A DNA stretch of 64,000 nucleotides from Flavobacterium psychrophilum (lineage in GTDB: Bacteria > Bacteroidota > Bacteroidia > Flavobacteriales > Flavobacteriaceae): positions 1 to 64,000 of the forward strand of contig CAMAWT010000009.1 in the NCBI GenBank assembly GCA_945862065.1. Direction: 5' to 3'. Each line of letters begins with the position of its first letter. Positions within the stretch are counted from its first letter, which is position 1. The translations under genes were made by a program, and so were the position numbers. Below the pieces are notes generated by a model that searched no databases, was not told where the DNA came from, and worked only from the letters and a program-made list of their open reading frames with translations. Positions 43,931-54,470 of this stretch are shown here, in pieces.

Positions 43931-45895
43931 TTATTTCTTTAACTGAATTCTTACTTTTTCAAAAACGTCTTGATGAATATCTATGGTGAATTCTTTTTTT
44001 AATTCACTCACCCAATTTTGTTCTAAATATTGTTGGTAATCATTGATCACTTTTCCTTTACATTCGTCTAATGATTTGTCTCCTGGTGGAATTACTTTAT
44101 TAACTTTGGCAAAATAATAATAATCACCTTGTTTTATTATTCCCGAGAAACCTTCTTTTAATGGTAATTCTTTCGGCAAAGAAACTGACCCTTCTTCGTA
44201 AATTGCCATGTTTGACATTAAAGTAATAACTCCATTCGAATTGAATTTCTCTTCTATGTTTTTAATAGAAATACCTTTTTTAAACTGAACAGCTGCTTTT
44301 TCAACTACCGATTTATCAGTTGATGACAACAAAACAACTTCTGCTCTGGTTTTCCATTGGTATTTACTTTTTTGAGTTTCATAAAATGATTGCAAACCAA
44401 TAGTATCATTTTTGGCACGTTGCCAAATCTCTTTTTCCATTAATTCAAAAAGCAATAAACCATCACGGTATTCTTCCATCACAGCTGCAAATTCTGGATG
44501 CTCGTTTTCAAGATTTGCATCGTTGTATTTATTTAACTCTGCATCAACAAAGTTCTCATACAATGAACCCACCAACTTATCAACAGGTTTCGTTGTGACA
44601 CCAGATTTTTGCTGATCATCTATAAATTTTAAAAATGAAAAACCGGAAACCGGAAATGAATTAATCGTAAATAATTTTGAAGAATATGCCAACGAATCGG
44701 TAGGCTTTACCCATTTCGCTTCATAAATATCTGGAGTCATTTGTTTGGAAATTGAAGCATACATTTTTTTGTCTTTCTCTACAGTATATTTTTTTCGAAG
44801 TTTCAAATTCATCGATTTTTCGATTAACCGTGAACGTTCGTCTTTTCCAATTTTATTTTCTAATTCTGGTCGTAATTCTTCCAGTGATTTTAACGGATAT
44901 TTTTGTATCAATTTAACGATATGCCATCCAAATTGCGATTGAAAGGGTTGCGATATCGGATTTTCTTTGGTTAAAGAAAAAGCAGCATTTTCAAATTCTA
45001 TCGAACTTAATTGTCCTGACGCAAAACGATTTAATTCACCACCTTTTGAACTTGTTGATTTATCGTCAGAAAATTGTTGTGCTAATTCATCAAATTTTTC
45101 TCCTTGTTGCAATTTTTGATAGATATTTTGTATTGTTTTCTGAACCTCTTCAGCCGTTTTTGTTTCGCCCTCTTTTGGGTTTTGTAACATAATATGTGCA
45201 ACTGAAATTTCACCTCGGTTATCTCTGATATCATTAATTTTTATCAAATGATAGCCAAAACGAGTGCGTATTGGTTGAGAAACTTGATTTAATGGTGTTT
45301 TGTATGCCGCTGATTCAAACGGATAAACCATTCTAAAACTTGTAAAATATCCTAAATTACCTTGATTGTCTTTTGCAGAAGGATCTTCAGACGATTCTTG
45401 AGCTATTTTACCAAAATCTTCGCCTTTCACAATTTTATCTCGAAGTGCCAAAATTTTATTGTAAGCTACTAATGTATCTGCAGGAGCTGCATTTTCATTC
45501 ACCATTAATAAAATATGTGAAGCATTGATTTCTTTGGTCATTCTGTCATAACCTTCTAGTATCAAAGCGTCTGTAACTTTAGAGTCTGTTAAATAATTTT
45601 TTGCCAATTGAGCACGATAATTACTCAATTCTGTTTGGTATTGCTTACCGTTTTGTAAACCTAGTTTGTAGGCTTTATTCACTTTAAGTTTGTATCCAAT
45701 AAATAATTCAAGATATTGTTTTAAATCCTTTTGAGATTCGTCTTTCACCAAATCTAAATTTTTATTATAAACTCTAACAAACTCGTCTGTGTAATACGGT
45801 TTATCATTAATAGAAAAAAGCAATTCTTTATTTGAATTTTGTGCCGAAACGCAAACGCTAAAGAAAAATAATAATCTTAAAAATATTCGTTCCAT
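43931..45895 (-). CDS. Periplasmic peptidyl-prolyl isomerase with two parvulin domains
   Basis: A 654-aa exported protein. Signal peptide FLRLLFFFSVCVSAQ, a helical domain (20-120), then two parvulin domains (about 126-222 and 230-330), each with the HILLMV/VAHIMLQ start and the RFGYHLIKI/QFGWHIVKL end. A large C-terminal region (340-654) has no recognised domain except a possible further PPIase-like segment (about 520-620: EVVLLSSTDKSVVEKAAVQF). It starts the operon and is followed by a second PPIase and moxR. The likely role is folding of outer-membrane and T9SS proteins. Confidence 0.88.
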   Translation of the reverse strand: MERIFLRLLFFFSVCVSAQNSNKELLFSINDKPYYTDEFVRVYNKNLDLVKDESQKDLKQYLELFIGYKLKVNKAYKLGLQNGKQYQTELSNYRAQLAKNYLTDSKVTDALILEGYDRMTKEINASHILLMVNENAAPADTLVAYNKILALRDKIVKGEDFGKIAQESSEDPSAKDNQGNLGYFTSFRMVYPFESAAYKTPLNQVSQPIRTRFGYHLIKINDIRDNRGEISVAHIMLQNPKEGETKTAEEVQKTIQNIYQKLQQGEKFDELAQQFSDDKSTSSKGGELNRFASGQLSSIEFENAAFSLTKENPISQPFQSQFGWHIVKLIQKYPLKSLEELRPELENKIGKDERSRLIEKSMNLKLRKKYTVEKDKKMYASISKQMTPDIYEAKWVKPTDSLAYSSKLFTINSFPVSGFSFLKFIDDQQKSGVTTKPVDKLVGSLYENFVDAELNKYNDANLENEHPEFAAVMEEYRDGLLLFELMEKEIWQRAKNDTIGLQSFYETQKSKYQWKTRAEVVLLSSTDKSVVEKAAVQFKKGISIKNIEEKFNSNGVITLMSNMAIYEEGSVSLPKELPLKEGFSGIIKQGDYYYFAKVNKVIPPGDKSLDECKGKVINDYQQYLEQNWVSELKKEFTIDIHQDVFEKVRIQLKK

Positions 45896-45943
45896 AAATT
45901 ATACTATCAAAATTTATTTTTTAAAAAAATTAATTACAATCAA

Positions 45944-45973
45944 CAAAAGTAACAATTCAAAGGGATTAAACAA
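45944..45973 (-). promoter_or_regulatory. Promoter of the parvulin-moxR operon
   Basis: On the minus strand TTG (45971-45973), 19 nt, TACTTTTG (45944-45951): a complete match to TTG-N17-23-TAnnTTTG. It lies 48 nt before the first gene. Confidence 0.6.
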
Positions 45974-46133
45974 GTCTTCAGTTTAGTATTAACAAAAATT
46001 TATAAACATCTAAAATAAGATTTGTGTTAACAATCATTATCACTTAAGAGAAACGCAGTAATTTATTTTAATCTCAAATGCATCTCAAACAATTGAAATA
46101 GAAAAGGTATTCGTTTTTTTACTTAATAAATAG

Positions 46134-46141
46134 TATTTTTG
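46134..46141 (+). promoter_or_regulatory. prfC -7 promoter box
   Basis: TATTTTTG matches TAnnTTTG. It ends 18 nt before the ATG of prfC. Confidence 0.45.
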
Positions 46142-46159
46142 CAAACCATTAAATAAATT

Positions 46160-47749
46160 ATGACTTTTACAGAAGAAATCGCACGTAGACGTACCTTTGG
46201 TATTATTTCGCATCCCGATGCAGGAAAAACAACATTAACAGAAAAATTATTGCTCTTTGGTGGTGCGATACAAGAAGCTGGTGCCGTTAAAAACAATAAA
46301 ATAAAAAAAGGAGCAACTAGTGACTTTATGGAAATTGAAAGACAAAGAGGGATTTCGGTTGCAACTTCCGTTTTGGCATTCATATATAAGGACAAAAAAA
46401 TAAATATTTTAGATACACCAGGTCATAAAGATTTTGCCGAAGATACTTTTAGAACTTTAACAGCAGTTGATAGTGTTATTGTTGTAATTGATGTGGCAAA
46501 AGGGGTTGAGGAACAAACAGAAAAATTAGTTTCTGTTTGTAGAATGCGAAAAATACCTATAATTGTATTCATCAATAAACTTGACCGTGAAGGAAAAGAT
46601 GCTTTTGACTTAATGGACGAAGTAGAAAAAAAATTAGGTCTTCACGTTACCCCTTTGAGTTTTCCAATCGGAATGGGTTATGATTTTCAAGGAATTTATA
46701 ATATTTGGGAGCAAAATGTAAATATGTTTAGCGGTGATAGTCGGAAAAACATTGAAGACACCATTGCTATTACTGACATTAATAGTCCTGAAATTGACAA
46801 ATTAATAGGAGATAAAGCAGCAATTAAATTAAGAGAAGAACTCGAACTAATTGATGAAGTGTATCCTAAATTTGATCGACAAGAGTATTTGGACGGAAAT
46901 TTACAACCCGTCTTTTTTGGTTCGGCATTAAACAATTTTGGTGTTAGAGAATTATTGGATTGTTTTATAACCATTGCGCCTACTCCAAAAGATAAGGAGT
47001 CAGATACACGATTAGTTAAGGCAGATGAAACAAAATTGTCAGGATTTGTGTTTAAAATTCATGCTAATATGGATCCTAAACATAGAGATCGATTAGCTTT
47101 TGTGAAAATTGTTTCTGGAACTTTTGAACGAAACAAGCCTTATTTGCATGTTAGAAATAACAAATCAATGAAGTTTTCGAGTCCGAATGCTTTTTTCGCA
47201 GAAAAGAAAGAAATAGTTGATATTTCCTATCCAGGAGACATTGTTGGTCTTCATGATACTGGTAATTTTAAAATTGGAGATACCTTAACCGAAGGGGAAT
47301 TAATGAATTTTAGGGGCATACCAAGTTTTTCTCCAGAACATTTTAGATATATCAATAATGCTGATCCTTTAAAGGCAAAGCAATTAGAAAAAGGTGTTGA
47401 TCAATTGATGGACGAAGGTGTGGCGCAATTATTTACATTAGAATTAAATAACCGTAAAATAATTGGAACCGTTGGAGCGCTTCAATATGAAGTTATTCAG
47501 TACCGATTGGAACACGAATATGGTGCAAAATGTACTTATGAAAACTTTCCGGTGCACAAAGCATGTTGGGTAAAACCTGACGATGCTAAGAGTGAAGAAT
47601 TTAGAGAGTTTAAGCGTGTTAAGCAAAAATTCATGGCACATGATAAATTTGGACAATTAGTATTTTTAGCAGATTCAGACTTTACAATTCAAATGACACA
47701 AAGTAAATATCCAACTGTGAAATTATATTTCACTTCTGAATTTGATTAA
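46160..47749 (+). CDS. prfC: Peptide chain release factor 3
   Basis: A 529-aa GTPase that recycles release factors RF1/RF2 from the ribosome after termination. G1 is ISHPDAGKTTLTEKLLLFGG (17-36), switch II GHKDFAEDTFRTL, and G4 FINKLDREGKD. Region TSDFMEIERQRGISVATSV contains G2, and the C-terminal RF3_C domain (about 390-529) ends YFTSEFD. Length is standard. Alone on its strand, with a -7 box just upstream. Confidence 0.95.
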   Translation: MTFTEEIARRRTFGIISHPDAGKTTLTEKLLLFGGAIQEAGAVKNNKIKKGATSDFMEIERQRGISVATSVLAFIYKDKKINILDTPGHKDFAEDTFRTLTAVDSVIVVIDVAKGVEEQTEKLVSVCRMRKIPIIVFINKLDREGKDAFDLMDEVEKKLGLHVTPLSFPIGMGYDFQGIYNIWEQNVNMFSGDSRKNIEDTIAITDINSPEIDKLIGDKAAIKLREELELIDEVYPKFDRQEYLDGNLQPVFFGSALNNFGVRELLDCFITIAPTPKDKESDTRLVKADETKLSGFVFKIHANMDPKHRDRLAFVKIVSGTFERNKPYLHVRNNKSMKFSSPNAFFAEKKEIVDISYPGDIVGLHDTGNFKIGDTLTEGELMNFRGIPSFSPEHFRYINNADPLKAKQLEKGVDQLMDEGVAQLFTLELNNRKIIGTVGALQYEVIQYRLEHEYGAKCTYENFPVHKACWVKPDDAKSEEFREFKRVKQKFMAHDKFGQLVFLADSDFTIQMTQSKYPTVKLYFTSEFD

Positions 47750-47770
47750 AAATTAGTATTTTTTAAAATA

Positions 47771-47804
47771 AAAAATCATCCAATTTCTGGATGATTTTTT
47801 TTTA
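47771..47804 (+). terminator. prfC terminator
   Basis: Stem AAATCATCCA/TGGATGATTT with a loop of five bases, followed by a T run. Confidence 0.75.
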
Positions 47805-47904
47805 AATTGACTAAAAAAAACTAATAGGCGTTTAAATTTAATTAGGCTTTTATAAAAGTCATTAGGCTTATACTTTAGGCTTGTAAAAATGAAAATGTTA
47901 AACA

Positions 47905-48269
47905 AAATAAACAATTTTTTTAATAAAAACCATCCTTCCCAGAATGGTTTTTATTGATATTTTGGCTTTTAAGATGAAAAAAAAATATTTTGGCTTTCTA
48001 TGGTACAAATATACTAGGCATCAACAAGTTGAAAAAATAATTTAGGTAGATATAAGTTTATGAACGTGTAGAATTTTTACTACAAAAAACAATCTGAATT
48101 TAAAAAATTAAAAACCATCCTTTTCAAGATGGTTTTTGTTATTGGCTCGTAAAAAAGAATATAAATGCTCTGGCTTTGTACATGACAAATTTACATCGTT
48201 ATAAATCTTTGAAAAAATAAAATCTGTAGAACAAATTTAACCACCGTGTAGAATTTTTACTACAAAAAA
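47905..48269. repeat. Degenerate ~180-bp tandem repeat (two copies)
   Basis: Two diverged units (about 47905-48089 and 48090-48269). Each has an AAAACCATCC hairpin (47926, 48111; 185 bp apart), a TGGCTTT-containing middle, and an exact 25-nt 3' block beginning CGTGTAGAATTTTTACTAC (48065-48089 and 48245-48269; 180 bp apart) that can fold GTAG/CTAC. No ORF uses it. The neighbouring stretch 47840-47890 repeats TTAGGCTT three times. Spacer 47805-48300 has no gene. Confidence 0.6.
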
Positions 48270-48286
48270 GAACCACCTTTTGGTTG
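48270..48286 (-). terminator. Terminator of the T9SS relic gene
   Basis: An AACCA/TGGTT hairpin followed on the minus strand by a T run, 24 nt downstream of the relic's stop codon. Confidence 0.5.
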
Positions 48287-48310
48287 ACTCTTTCAAACTT
48301 TAATTATTGA

Positions 48311-48676
48311 TTATTTTTTAACAACTTTAATTGTTTTCGAAACTTGATCAGAAGTAACTTCTACAAAGTAAGTTCCTGATGCAAATGATGATAAATCAAC
48401 TTGTGTTGAAGTAGCATTGACTTTTCTAATGATTACTTCTTGACCTAACATATTGAAAACTCTAACTTGAGTAATCGAGTCTGAATAACTAATATTTAAA
48501 ATATCAGATGTTGGATTTGGATAGTAATTAAAATTAGCAACATCAAATGTGTTTCTGTCTAGAGTTACTGTTACAGTAATAGCTAAAGCAGTACTTCTAC
48601 AAGAACCTACTACTGAAACTGCGTAATAAGTTGAACCATTTGTAATTTGAGTACCAGATATGTAAATTGTCAGCAA
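48311..48676 (-). pseudogene. C-terminal fragment of a T9SS cargo protein (sorting domain)
   Basis: 121 codons from an arbitrary ATG at 48676. The last 70 residues are a type A T9SS C-terminal sorting domain: NFNYYPNPTSDILNISYS, then VRVFNMLGQEVII, VDLSSFASGTYFVEV and TIKVVKK at the end. Before it is a beta-strand segment (ISGTQITNGSTYYAVSVVG) typical of the modules preceding the domain. The upstream sequence (48677-48793) is not coding in this frame. It matches the missing half of the fragment at 48794-49117, so both are probably one gene with its middle lost. Confidence 0.75.
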
Positions 48677-48793
48677 AAAGTATACTTATTTAGTCAAAAA
48701 CTAAGAGAGTGTTTTTAAAAATTATTATTAAATTTGAATTATTAACTAAATACTCTCTTAGGAAAAGTCAAATTTAGTTTGAAGACATACACT
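48661..48793. mobile_element. IS-like relic inside the dead T9SS gene
   Basis: Non-coding sequence between the N- and C-terminal fragments. It begins with the 43-nt element also found at 2938-2980. Then comes a 14-bp inverted repeat (48701-48714 and 48748-48761, one mismatch) around an AT-rich core, and a non-homologous tail to 48793. It has no transposase. I read it as the footprint of an insertion or deletion event, with the mechanism unproven. Confidence 0.45.
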
Positions 48794-49117
48794 CATAAAG
48801 TAAAAATTGAACCCAATATTTGTAGCTGAAGATGCTGTTGCGTCTGAAAGTGGTGCTACTAACTGAGTAGTTCCAGTTGACATGTCGATAACATTGCTAT
48901 TTACATCTAAAGCTAACGAACCCGAAGTATTAGTGCTAAAAGCATAATTAGCTGAAGATTGTCCTTGAGCCAATACAAAAGAAAATAACGCCACAAACAT
49001 GGTTACAAACGAAAGCCAGTTTCGTTTAAAACCTGTGTACGATGCATCTCTTTTTGTTTGAAAATTTGTTGAAGCACCATTATTGCTAGCCTCAACGGAA
49101 TCGTAATTATTATTCAT
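48758..49117 (-). pseudogene. N-terminal fragment of a T9SS cargo protein
   Basis: 119 codons. A long polar leader (MNNNYDSVEASNNGAST, about 33 residues) precedes a hydrophobic core (FVTMFVALFSFVLAQ). The mature part (YAFSTNTSGSLALDVNSN, MSTGTTQLVAPL, TNIGFNFYFM) is the N-terminal module of large flavobacterial surface proteins. The coding sequence continues as expected to FYFM, where the family continues with a Gly. From 48793 on the frame reads foreign sequence (SVCLQTKFDFS) and stops at 48758. The gene lost its centre, and the sorting domain survives at 48311-48540. Confidence 0.75.
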
Positions 49118-49243
49118 AAAATTATTTTTTTTTGGTTACTTAATAATTTATACAAATTATAAAAAAAATTACAAACATTATTTTTTTGTTATTATTTTAT
49201 CATTTTAAATTAAAGTGCCTTTTTTTAATGAAATTTTTAATCT

Positions 49244-49347
49244 GAAAACGGGTTTTTGCGTGAAGGATTGCAGTGGAAAGCCCAAAGCCACTTGTAGCGT
49301 CAGCGGAAAGTGGCGAGGACTTGAAACGGAAAGCCTGACCCCGTTTT
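49244..49347 (+). repeat. Intergenic hairpin repeat, family 2 (copy 2)
   Basis: Outer arms AAAACGGG/CCCGTTTT, then conserved blocks starting GCGTGAAGG and GCAGTGGAAAGCC on the left and AACGGAAAGCCTGACCCC on the right, around an inner hairpin GCCACTT/AAGTGGC. The blocks match the minus strand of 9949-10051 (21 of 25 bases on the left), while outer arms and inner hairpins differ. The spacer 49118-49434 contains this element and a terminator, and no gene. Confidence 0.7.
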
Positions 49348-49407
49348 AGTAGATTTTCAATTTTTGGAAAGATGATGTAAACGGGGCACGCCCAAATGAA
49401 TAAAAAA

Positions 49408-49429
49408 AACCTCTCGAAAGTGAGAGGTT
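49408..49429 (-). terminator. Terminator of the DUF3467 gene
   Basis: An 8-bp stem AACCTCTC/GAGAGGTT followed by a T run on the minus strand. Confidence 0.7.
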
Positions 49430-49434
49430 ATGAG

Positions 49435-49743
49435 TTATGCTTGACCGGCTGGGCCAAAATTCATGGGTATATGTGGTTGTTCGGATTCTTTGATTTCACC
49501 GTGAGCCGCTTCAAATCGGTGGATGTTTTCACCTAATGCTTTGAGTAATCTTTTGGCGTGTTGCGGCGTTAAGATGATTCTTGATTTTACTTTTGATTTT
49601 GGAACTCCTGGCATGATGGTTACAAAATCGAGTACAAACTCTGATTGTGAGTGGTTGATGATGGCTAGGTTTGAATAGATTCCTTCGGCTGTTTTTTCGT
49701 CTAATTCTATATTAATTTGACCTTGTTGTTCGTTATTGTTCAT
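49435..49743 (-). CDS. DUF3467 protein
   Basis: A 102-aa protein of the DUF3467 family: GQINIELDEKTAEGIYSNLA at the start, VLDFVTIMPGVPKSKVKSRI in the middle and RIILTPQHAKRLLKALGENI later. The fold is a small alpha/beta domain with no known function; the family is common in bacteria and often near housekeeping genes. It has no signal peptide. It is 107 nt downstream of rpoC, behind the rpoC terminator, and a CAAATGTA (49763-49770) gives its -7 box on the minus strand. Confidence 0.87.
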   Translation of the reverse strand: MNNNEQQGQINIELDEKTAEGIYSNLAIINHSQSEFVLDFVTIMPGVPKSKVKSRIILTPQHAKRLLKALGENIHRFEAAHGEIKESEQPHIPMNFGPAGQA

Positions 49744-49790
49744 GAATTTTGTTTTAGATATTCAAATGTACTACAATTTATTTAATAAAA

Positions 49791-49827
49791 AAACCACTAC
49801 TATCGATTTGTTCAATAGCAGTGGTTT
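49791..49827 (-). terminator. rpoC terminator
   Basis: A 12-bp stem AACCACTGCTAT/ATAGTAGTGGTT (one wobble) followed by a run of T on the minus strand, ending the rpoB-rpoC transcript. Confidence 0.75.
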
Positions 49828-49849
49828 GGTATAATAACTAGGAATTATT

Positions 49850-52800
49850 TTAGTAAATAAATTCTTCGCTAGTGATTGTTTGTTCTTTGTATTCGTCTTT
49901 ACTTCCAACAATTCTGTCGTCGTATTCTCTCATACCTGTTCCTGCAGGGATTCTGTGTCCTACAATTACATTTTCTTTCAATCCTTCTAATGTATCAACT
50001 TTACCTGCAACTGCAGCTTCGTTTAATACTTTGGTTGTTTCTTGGAAAGAGGCTGCTGAGATAAACGATTTGGTTTGAAGCGATGCTCTTGTGATACCTT
50101 GAAGTACTGGTGTTGCTGTTGCGGTAACAACATCACGAGCTACTACTAGATTTTGATCATTACGTTTTAGTAACGAATTTTCATCACGTAATTGACGCGG
50201 AGAAACAATTTGACCTGCTTTTAGGTTTTCTGAATTTCCTGCATCTTCAACCACTTTCATTCCGTATAATTTATCGTTTTCTAAGATAAAATCGCTCGTA
50301 TGACATAATTGCTCTTCTAAGAATAAGGTATCTCCTGGATCTTCGATTCTAACTTTACGCATCATTTGACGTATAACTACCTCAAAGTGTTTGTCGTTGA
50401 TTTTTACACCTTGAAGACGGTATACTTCTTGAATTTCGTTTACCAAATACTGTTGAACGGCAGAAGGACCTTGAATTCTAAGGATATCATCTGGTGTGAT
50501 TGCTCCATCAGATAAAGGAACACCTGCTCTTACGAAGTCATTTTCTTGAACCAAAATTTGACTAGATAATTTTACAAGATATTTCTTCACTTCACCGAAT
50601 TTAGATTCGATGATGATTTCGCGATTACCTCTTTTGATTTTTCCGAAAGTAACAACACCATCAATTTCTGAAACTACCGCTGGGTTTGAAGGATTACGAG
50701 CTTCTAACAGCTCGGTAATTCTTGGTAAACCTCCTGTGATATCGCCAGATTTTGATGAACGACGTGGGATTTTAACAAGAATTTTACCTGCTTTAATTTT
50801 CTCGCCATCGTCTACCATAAGGTGCGCTCCAACTGGTAAGTTGTACGAACGAATTAATTCGCCGTCTTTACCATATACTAATAATGTAGGTACTAATTTT
50901 TTGTTTCTTCCTTCAGAAATTACTTTTTCTTGGAACCCTGTTTGCTCATCAATTTCAACCATGAATGATTGACCTTGCTCTAAATCTTCGTAAGCAATTT
51001 TTCCTGTAAATTCAGAAACGATAACTCCATTATATGGATCCCATTTACAGATGATAGCACCTTTTTCTAGAACGTCTCCATCTTTAACAAAAATACTAGA
51101 ACCGTATGGAATGTTGTGTGTACTTAATAAAATACCCGTTTTAACATCGATTAATTTCAACTCCGTAGAACGAGAAACAACAATATTTACTTTGTTTCCA
51201 TCGGCGTCTTCACCAATAACCGTTTTTAAATCTTCGATTTCTAGTTTACCTGGGAAACGAGCAAGAATACTTGATTCTTCAGAAACACCTCCTGCTACCC
51301 CACCTACGTGGAATGTACGAAGTGTTAACTGCGTACCTGGCTCTCCAATTGATTGTGCTGCAATTACTCCAACTGCTTCACCTTTTTGAGTCATTTTTCC
51401 AGTAGCCAAGTTACGTCCGTAACATTTAGCACAGATACCTTTTTTAGCTTCGCAAGTTAATGGTGAACGAACTTCTACTTTTTCAAGAGGAGATTCGTCA
51501 ATTGTTTTAACGATAGCTTCGGTAATTTGTTCGCCTGCATGGATTAAAACTTCAGAAGTTAAAGGATTTATTACATCTTGTAATGCAACACGTCCTAAAA
51601 TTCTTTCTCCTAATGTTTCAACGATTTCTTCGTTTTTCTTCAATGCAGAAACTTCAATTCCTCTTAAGGTACCACAATCAACAGAGTTTACAATAACATC
51701 TTGAGAAACGTCATGTAGTCTTCTTGTTAAGTATCCAGCATCTGCTGTTTTAAGAGCGGTATCTGCAAGACCTTTACGAGCACCGTGCGTAGAAATAAAG
51801 TATTCTAAAATTGAAAGACCTTCTTTAAAGTTAGAAAGAATAGGGTTTTCGATAATTTCACCACCACCAGCAGTTGATTTTTTTGGCTTAGCCATCAAAC
51901 CACGCATACCGGTTAACTGACGAATCTGTTCTTTAGATCCCCTTGCTCCAGAGTCAAGCATCATATATACCGAGTTGAAACCTTGTTGGTCTTCACGGAT
52001 ATTTTTCATTGCTAATTCTGTTAACTGAGCATTGGCAGATGTCCAAATATCAATAACCTGGTTGTAACGTTCGTTATTTGTAATTAATCCCATGTTGTAG
52101 TTCATAGAAATACCTTCTACTTGAACTCTAGCATCTGCGATTAATTGTGTTTTTTGCTCTGGAATTTTAATATCCCCTAATGAGAATGACAATCCACCTT
52201 TGAAGGCAAATTTGTACCCCATGTCTTTCATATTATCTAAGAAAGCTGCTGTAGTTGGTACATCAGTTACAGATAAAATTTTTCCGATAATATCACGTAA
52301 CGATTTTTTTGTTAAAACTTCATTGATAAATCCTGCTGCTGGCGGTACTACTTCGTTGAACAATACTCTACCTGCAGTAGTTTGAATGATTTTTATAACT
52401 TTATTTCCATTGTCATCAATATCATTTGCTCGGATTTTAACTCTTGCATTTAATTCCAATTTACCTTCATTCAAAGCAATATTTACTTCTTCAGCAGAAT
52501 AAAAAGTTAAATCTTGACCTAAAATAATATGTTCTGGTGTTGACAAACGTTCTTTGGTCATATAATAAAGACCCAAAACCATGTCCTGAGAAGGTACAGT
52601 AATTGGCGCACCATTTGCAGGGTTCAAAATATTATGAGAAGCCAACATCAATAATTGTGCTTCTAAAATAGCTTCTGGCCCTAGTGGTAAGTGAACCGCC
52701 ATCTGGTCACCATCAAAATCCGCATTAAATGCCGTACAAACTAAAGGGTGCAATTGAATCGCTTTTCCTTCAATTAATTTTGGTTGGAATGCTTGGATAC

Positions 52801-54157
52801 CAAGACGGTGCAAAGTTGGAGCACGATTCAGTAATACTGGGTGACCTTTGATTACGTTTTCAAGAATATCCCAAACAACTGGTTCTTTTTTGTCGATTAT
52901 TTTTTTAGCAGACTTAACCGTTTTAACTATTCCTCTTTCGATTAACTTACGAATAACGAAAGGTTTGTATAATTCGGCTGCCATATCTTTTGGAAGACCA
53001 CATTCAAATAATTTCATTTCTGGTCCAACAACAATTACCGAACGAGCAGAATAATCGACACGTTTTCCTAAAAGGTTTTGACGGAAACGACCTTGTTTTC
53101 CTTTCAATGAATCAGAAAGAGATTTCAATGGTCTGTTTGATTCTGTTTTAACTGCTGATGCTTTACGTGTATTATCAAACAATGAATCTACAGATTCTTG
53201 CAACATACGTTTTTCGTTTCTTAAGATAACTTCAGGAGCTTTAATTTCCATCAATCTTTTTAAACGGTTGTTACGAATAATTACACGACGGTATAAGTCA
53301 TTTAAATCTGAAGTTGCAAAACGACCACCATCAAGAGGTACTAACGGACGCAATTCTGGCGGAATAACTGGTATTACTTTAAGAATCATCCATTCAGGAC
53401 GGTTCTCTCTGTTTAAGTTTGAGTCACGGAAAGATTCTACAACTTGTAATCTTTTTAATGCTTCTGTTTTACGTTGTTTAGATGTTTCATTATTTGCGCT
53501 ATGACGTAAATTATAAGAAAGTTCATCTAAATCAATTCTTGCTAACAAGTCCATAATACATTCTGCTCCCATTTTGGCAACAAACTTGTTAGGATCAAAA
53601 TCATCTAAATATTGATTGTCAGCTGGAAGGGTATCTAAAATATTTAAATATTCTTCTTCTGTTAAAAAATCAAGTCTTTTAATATCGTCACCTTCAGCAT
53701 TTTTTGCAATACCTGGTTGGATTACTACATATCTTTCATAGTAGATAATCATATCTAATTTCTTAGAAGGTAAACCAAGAATATATCCAATTTTGTTTGG
53801 AAGTGAACGGAAATACCAAATATGAGCAATTGGCACCACAAGGTTGATGTGCCCAACTCTATCTCTACGTACTTTTTTCTCTGTTACTTCAACACCACAA
53901 CGGTCACAAACGATACCTTTGTAACGAATTCTTTTATATTTTCCGCAAGCACATTCGAAATCTTTAACAGGTCCGAAAATACGTTCGCAAAAAAGTCCAT
54001 CACGTTCTGGTTTGTGGGTTCTATAATTAATTGTTTCAGGCTTTAAAACTTCACCTCTTGATTCTGCCAAAATTGATTCTGGAGAAGCTAATCCGATTGA
54101 AATTTTTTCAAATCTTTTAGGTGCCGTGCCTTTGTCTTTGTTTCTATTATTCATCAT
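49850..54157 (-). CDS. rpoC: DNA-directed RNA polymerase subunit beta'
   Basis: 1435 aa, starting [10 protein letters not shown] at 54157. The frame extends to 54226, but those 23 residues are not family-like. The N-terminal zinc finger ([20 protein letters not shown]), the catalytic [14 protein letters not shown] with three Asp, and [20 protein letters not shown] at the C-terminal half are all present. It is the catalytic core with RpoB. The gap to rpoB is long (313 nt) and holds repeats. Confidence 0.96.
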   Translation of the reverse strand: MMNNRNKDKGTAPKRFEKISIGLASPESILAESRGEVLKPETINYRTHKPERDGLFCERIFGPVKDFECACGKYKRIRYKGIVCDRCGVEVTEKKVRRDRVGHINLVVPIAHIWYFRSLPNKIGYILGLPSKKLDMIIYYERYVVIQPGIAKNAEGDDIKRLDFLTEEEYLNILDTLPADNQYLDDFDPNKFVAKMGAECIMDLLARIDLDELSYNLRHSANNETSKQRKTEALKRLQVVESFRDSNLNRENRPEWMILKVIPVIPPELRPLVPLDGGRFATSDLNDLYRRVIIRNNRLKRLMEIKAPEVILRNEKRMLQESVDSLFDNTRKASAVKTESNRPLKSLSDSLKGKQGRFRQNLLGKRVDYSARSVIVVGPEMKLFECGLPKDMAAELYKPFVIRKLIERGIVKTVKSAKKIIDKKEPVVWDILENVIKGHPVLLNRAPTLHRLGIQAFQPKLIEGKAIQLHPLVCTAFNADFDGDQMAVHLPLGPEAILEAQLLMLASHNILNPANGAPITVPSQDMVLGLYYMTKERLSTPEHIILGQDLTFYSAEEVNIALNEGKLELNARVKIRANDIDDNGNKVIKIIQTTAGRVLFNEVVPPAAGFINEVLTKKSLRDIIGKILSVTDVPTTAAFLDNMKDMGYKFAFKGGLSFSLGDIKIPEQKTQLIADARVQVEGISMNYNMGLITNNERYNQVIDIWTSANAQLTELAMKNIREDQQGFNSVYMMLDSGARGSKEQIRQLTGMRGLMAKPKKSTAGGGEIIENPILSNFKEGLSILEYFISTHGARKGLADTALKTADAGYLTRRLHDVSQDVIVNSVDCGTLRGIEVSALKKNEEIVETLGERILGRVALQDVINPLTSEVLIHAGEQITEAIVKTIDESPLEKVEVRSPLTCEAKKGICAKCYGRNLATGKMTQKGEAVGVIAAQSIGEPGTQLTLRTFHVGGVAGGVSEESSILARFPGKLEIEDLKTVIGEDADGNKVNIVVSRSTELKLIDVKTGILLSTHNIPYGSSIFVKDGDVLEKGAIICKWDPYNGVIVSEFTGKIAYEDLEQGQSFMVEIDEQTGFQEKVISEGRNKKLVPTLLVYGKDGELIRSYNLPVGAHLMVDDGEKIKAGKILVKIPRRSSKSGDITGGLPRITELLEARNPSNPAVVSEIDGVVTFGKIKRGNREIIIESKFGEVKKYLVKLSSQILVQENDFVRAGVPLSDGAITPDDILRIQGPSAVQQYLVNEIQEVYRLQGVKINDKHFEVVIRQMMRKVRIEDPGDTLFLEEQLCHTSDFILENDKLYGMKVVEDAGNSENLKAGQIVSPRQLRDENSLLKRNDQNLVVARDVVTATATPVLQGITRASLQTKSFISAASFQETTKVLNEAAVAGKVDTLEGLKENVIVGHRIPAGTGMREYDDRIVGSKDEYKEQTITSEEFIY

Positions 54158-54470
54158 AGTCTTTACTGTTGATTTATTTGCAATTAAAAAATTGATTCTT
54201 ATTAAAGTCGAAAGTTTGAAATTCAAAAGTCAAAAGTCGTGTTAGACTTTCTGACCTTAAGACTTTTTGACTTTGGACTAAAATATACCTCGAATTACTT
54301 CTCTAAACCTCAAACTCTCTTTGAAGCGCTAATTACAAGAACCTGAAGGTTTTATAAAAAATCGGAACGGTTTACGGGTATAAATCTTTAAAAACTCTAT
54401 TTTGTGTAATTAGTTGTCAGTCACAGTTTTCAGTAATACTGTAAACTGCAACTGTAACTATTTACTATTT
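54158..54470. other. Long rpoB-rpoC spacer with GACTTT repeats
   Basis: 313 bp without a gene. 54225-54285 is rich in AAAGTC and GACTTT, including AAAAGTCAAAAGTCG and GACTTTTTGACTTTGGAC, which are complementary and can fold. Later CAGTCACAGTTTTCAG and CTGCAACTGTAACT suggest further short repeats. No terminator with a T run is seen. Confidence 0.5.

Noticed and set aside
48065..48089. Resemblance to a Cas12a-type direct repeat (GTAG...CTAC hairpin)
   Set aside because: Only two copies 180 bp apart with long non-spacer sequence between, no cas12a gene in the window, and the loop sequence differs.
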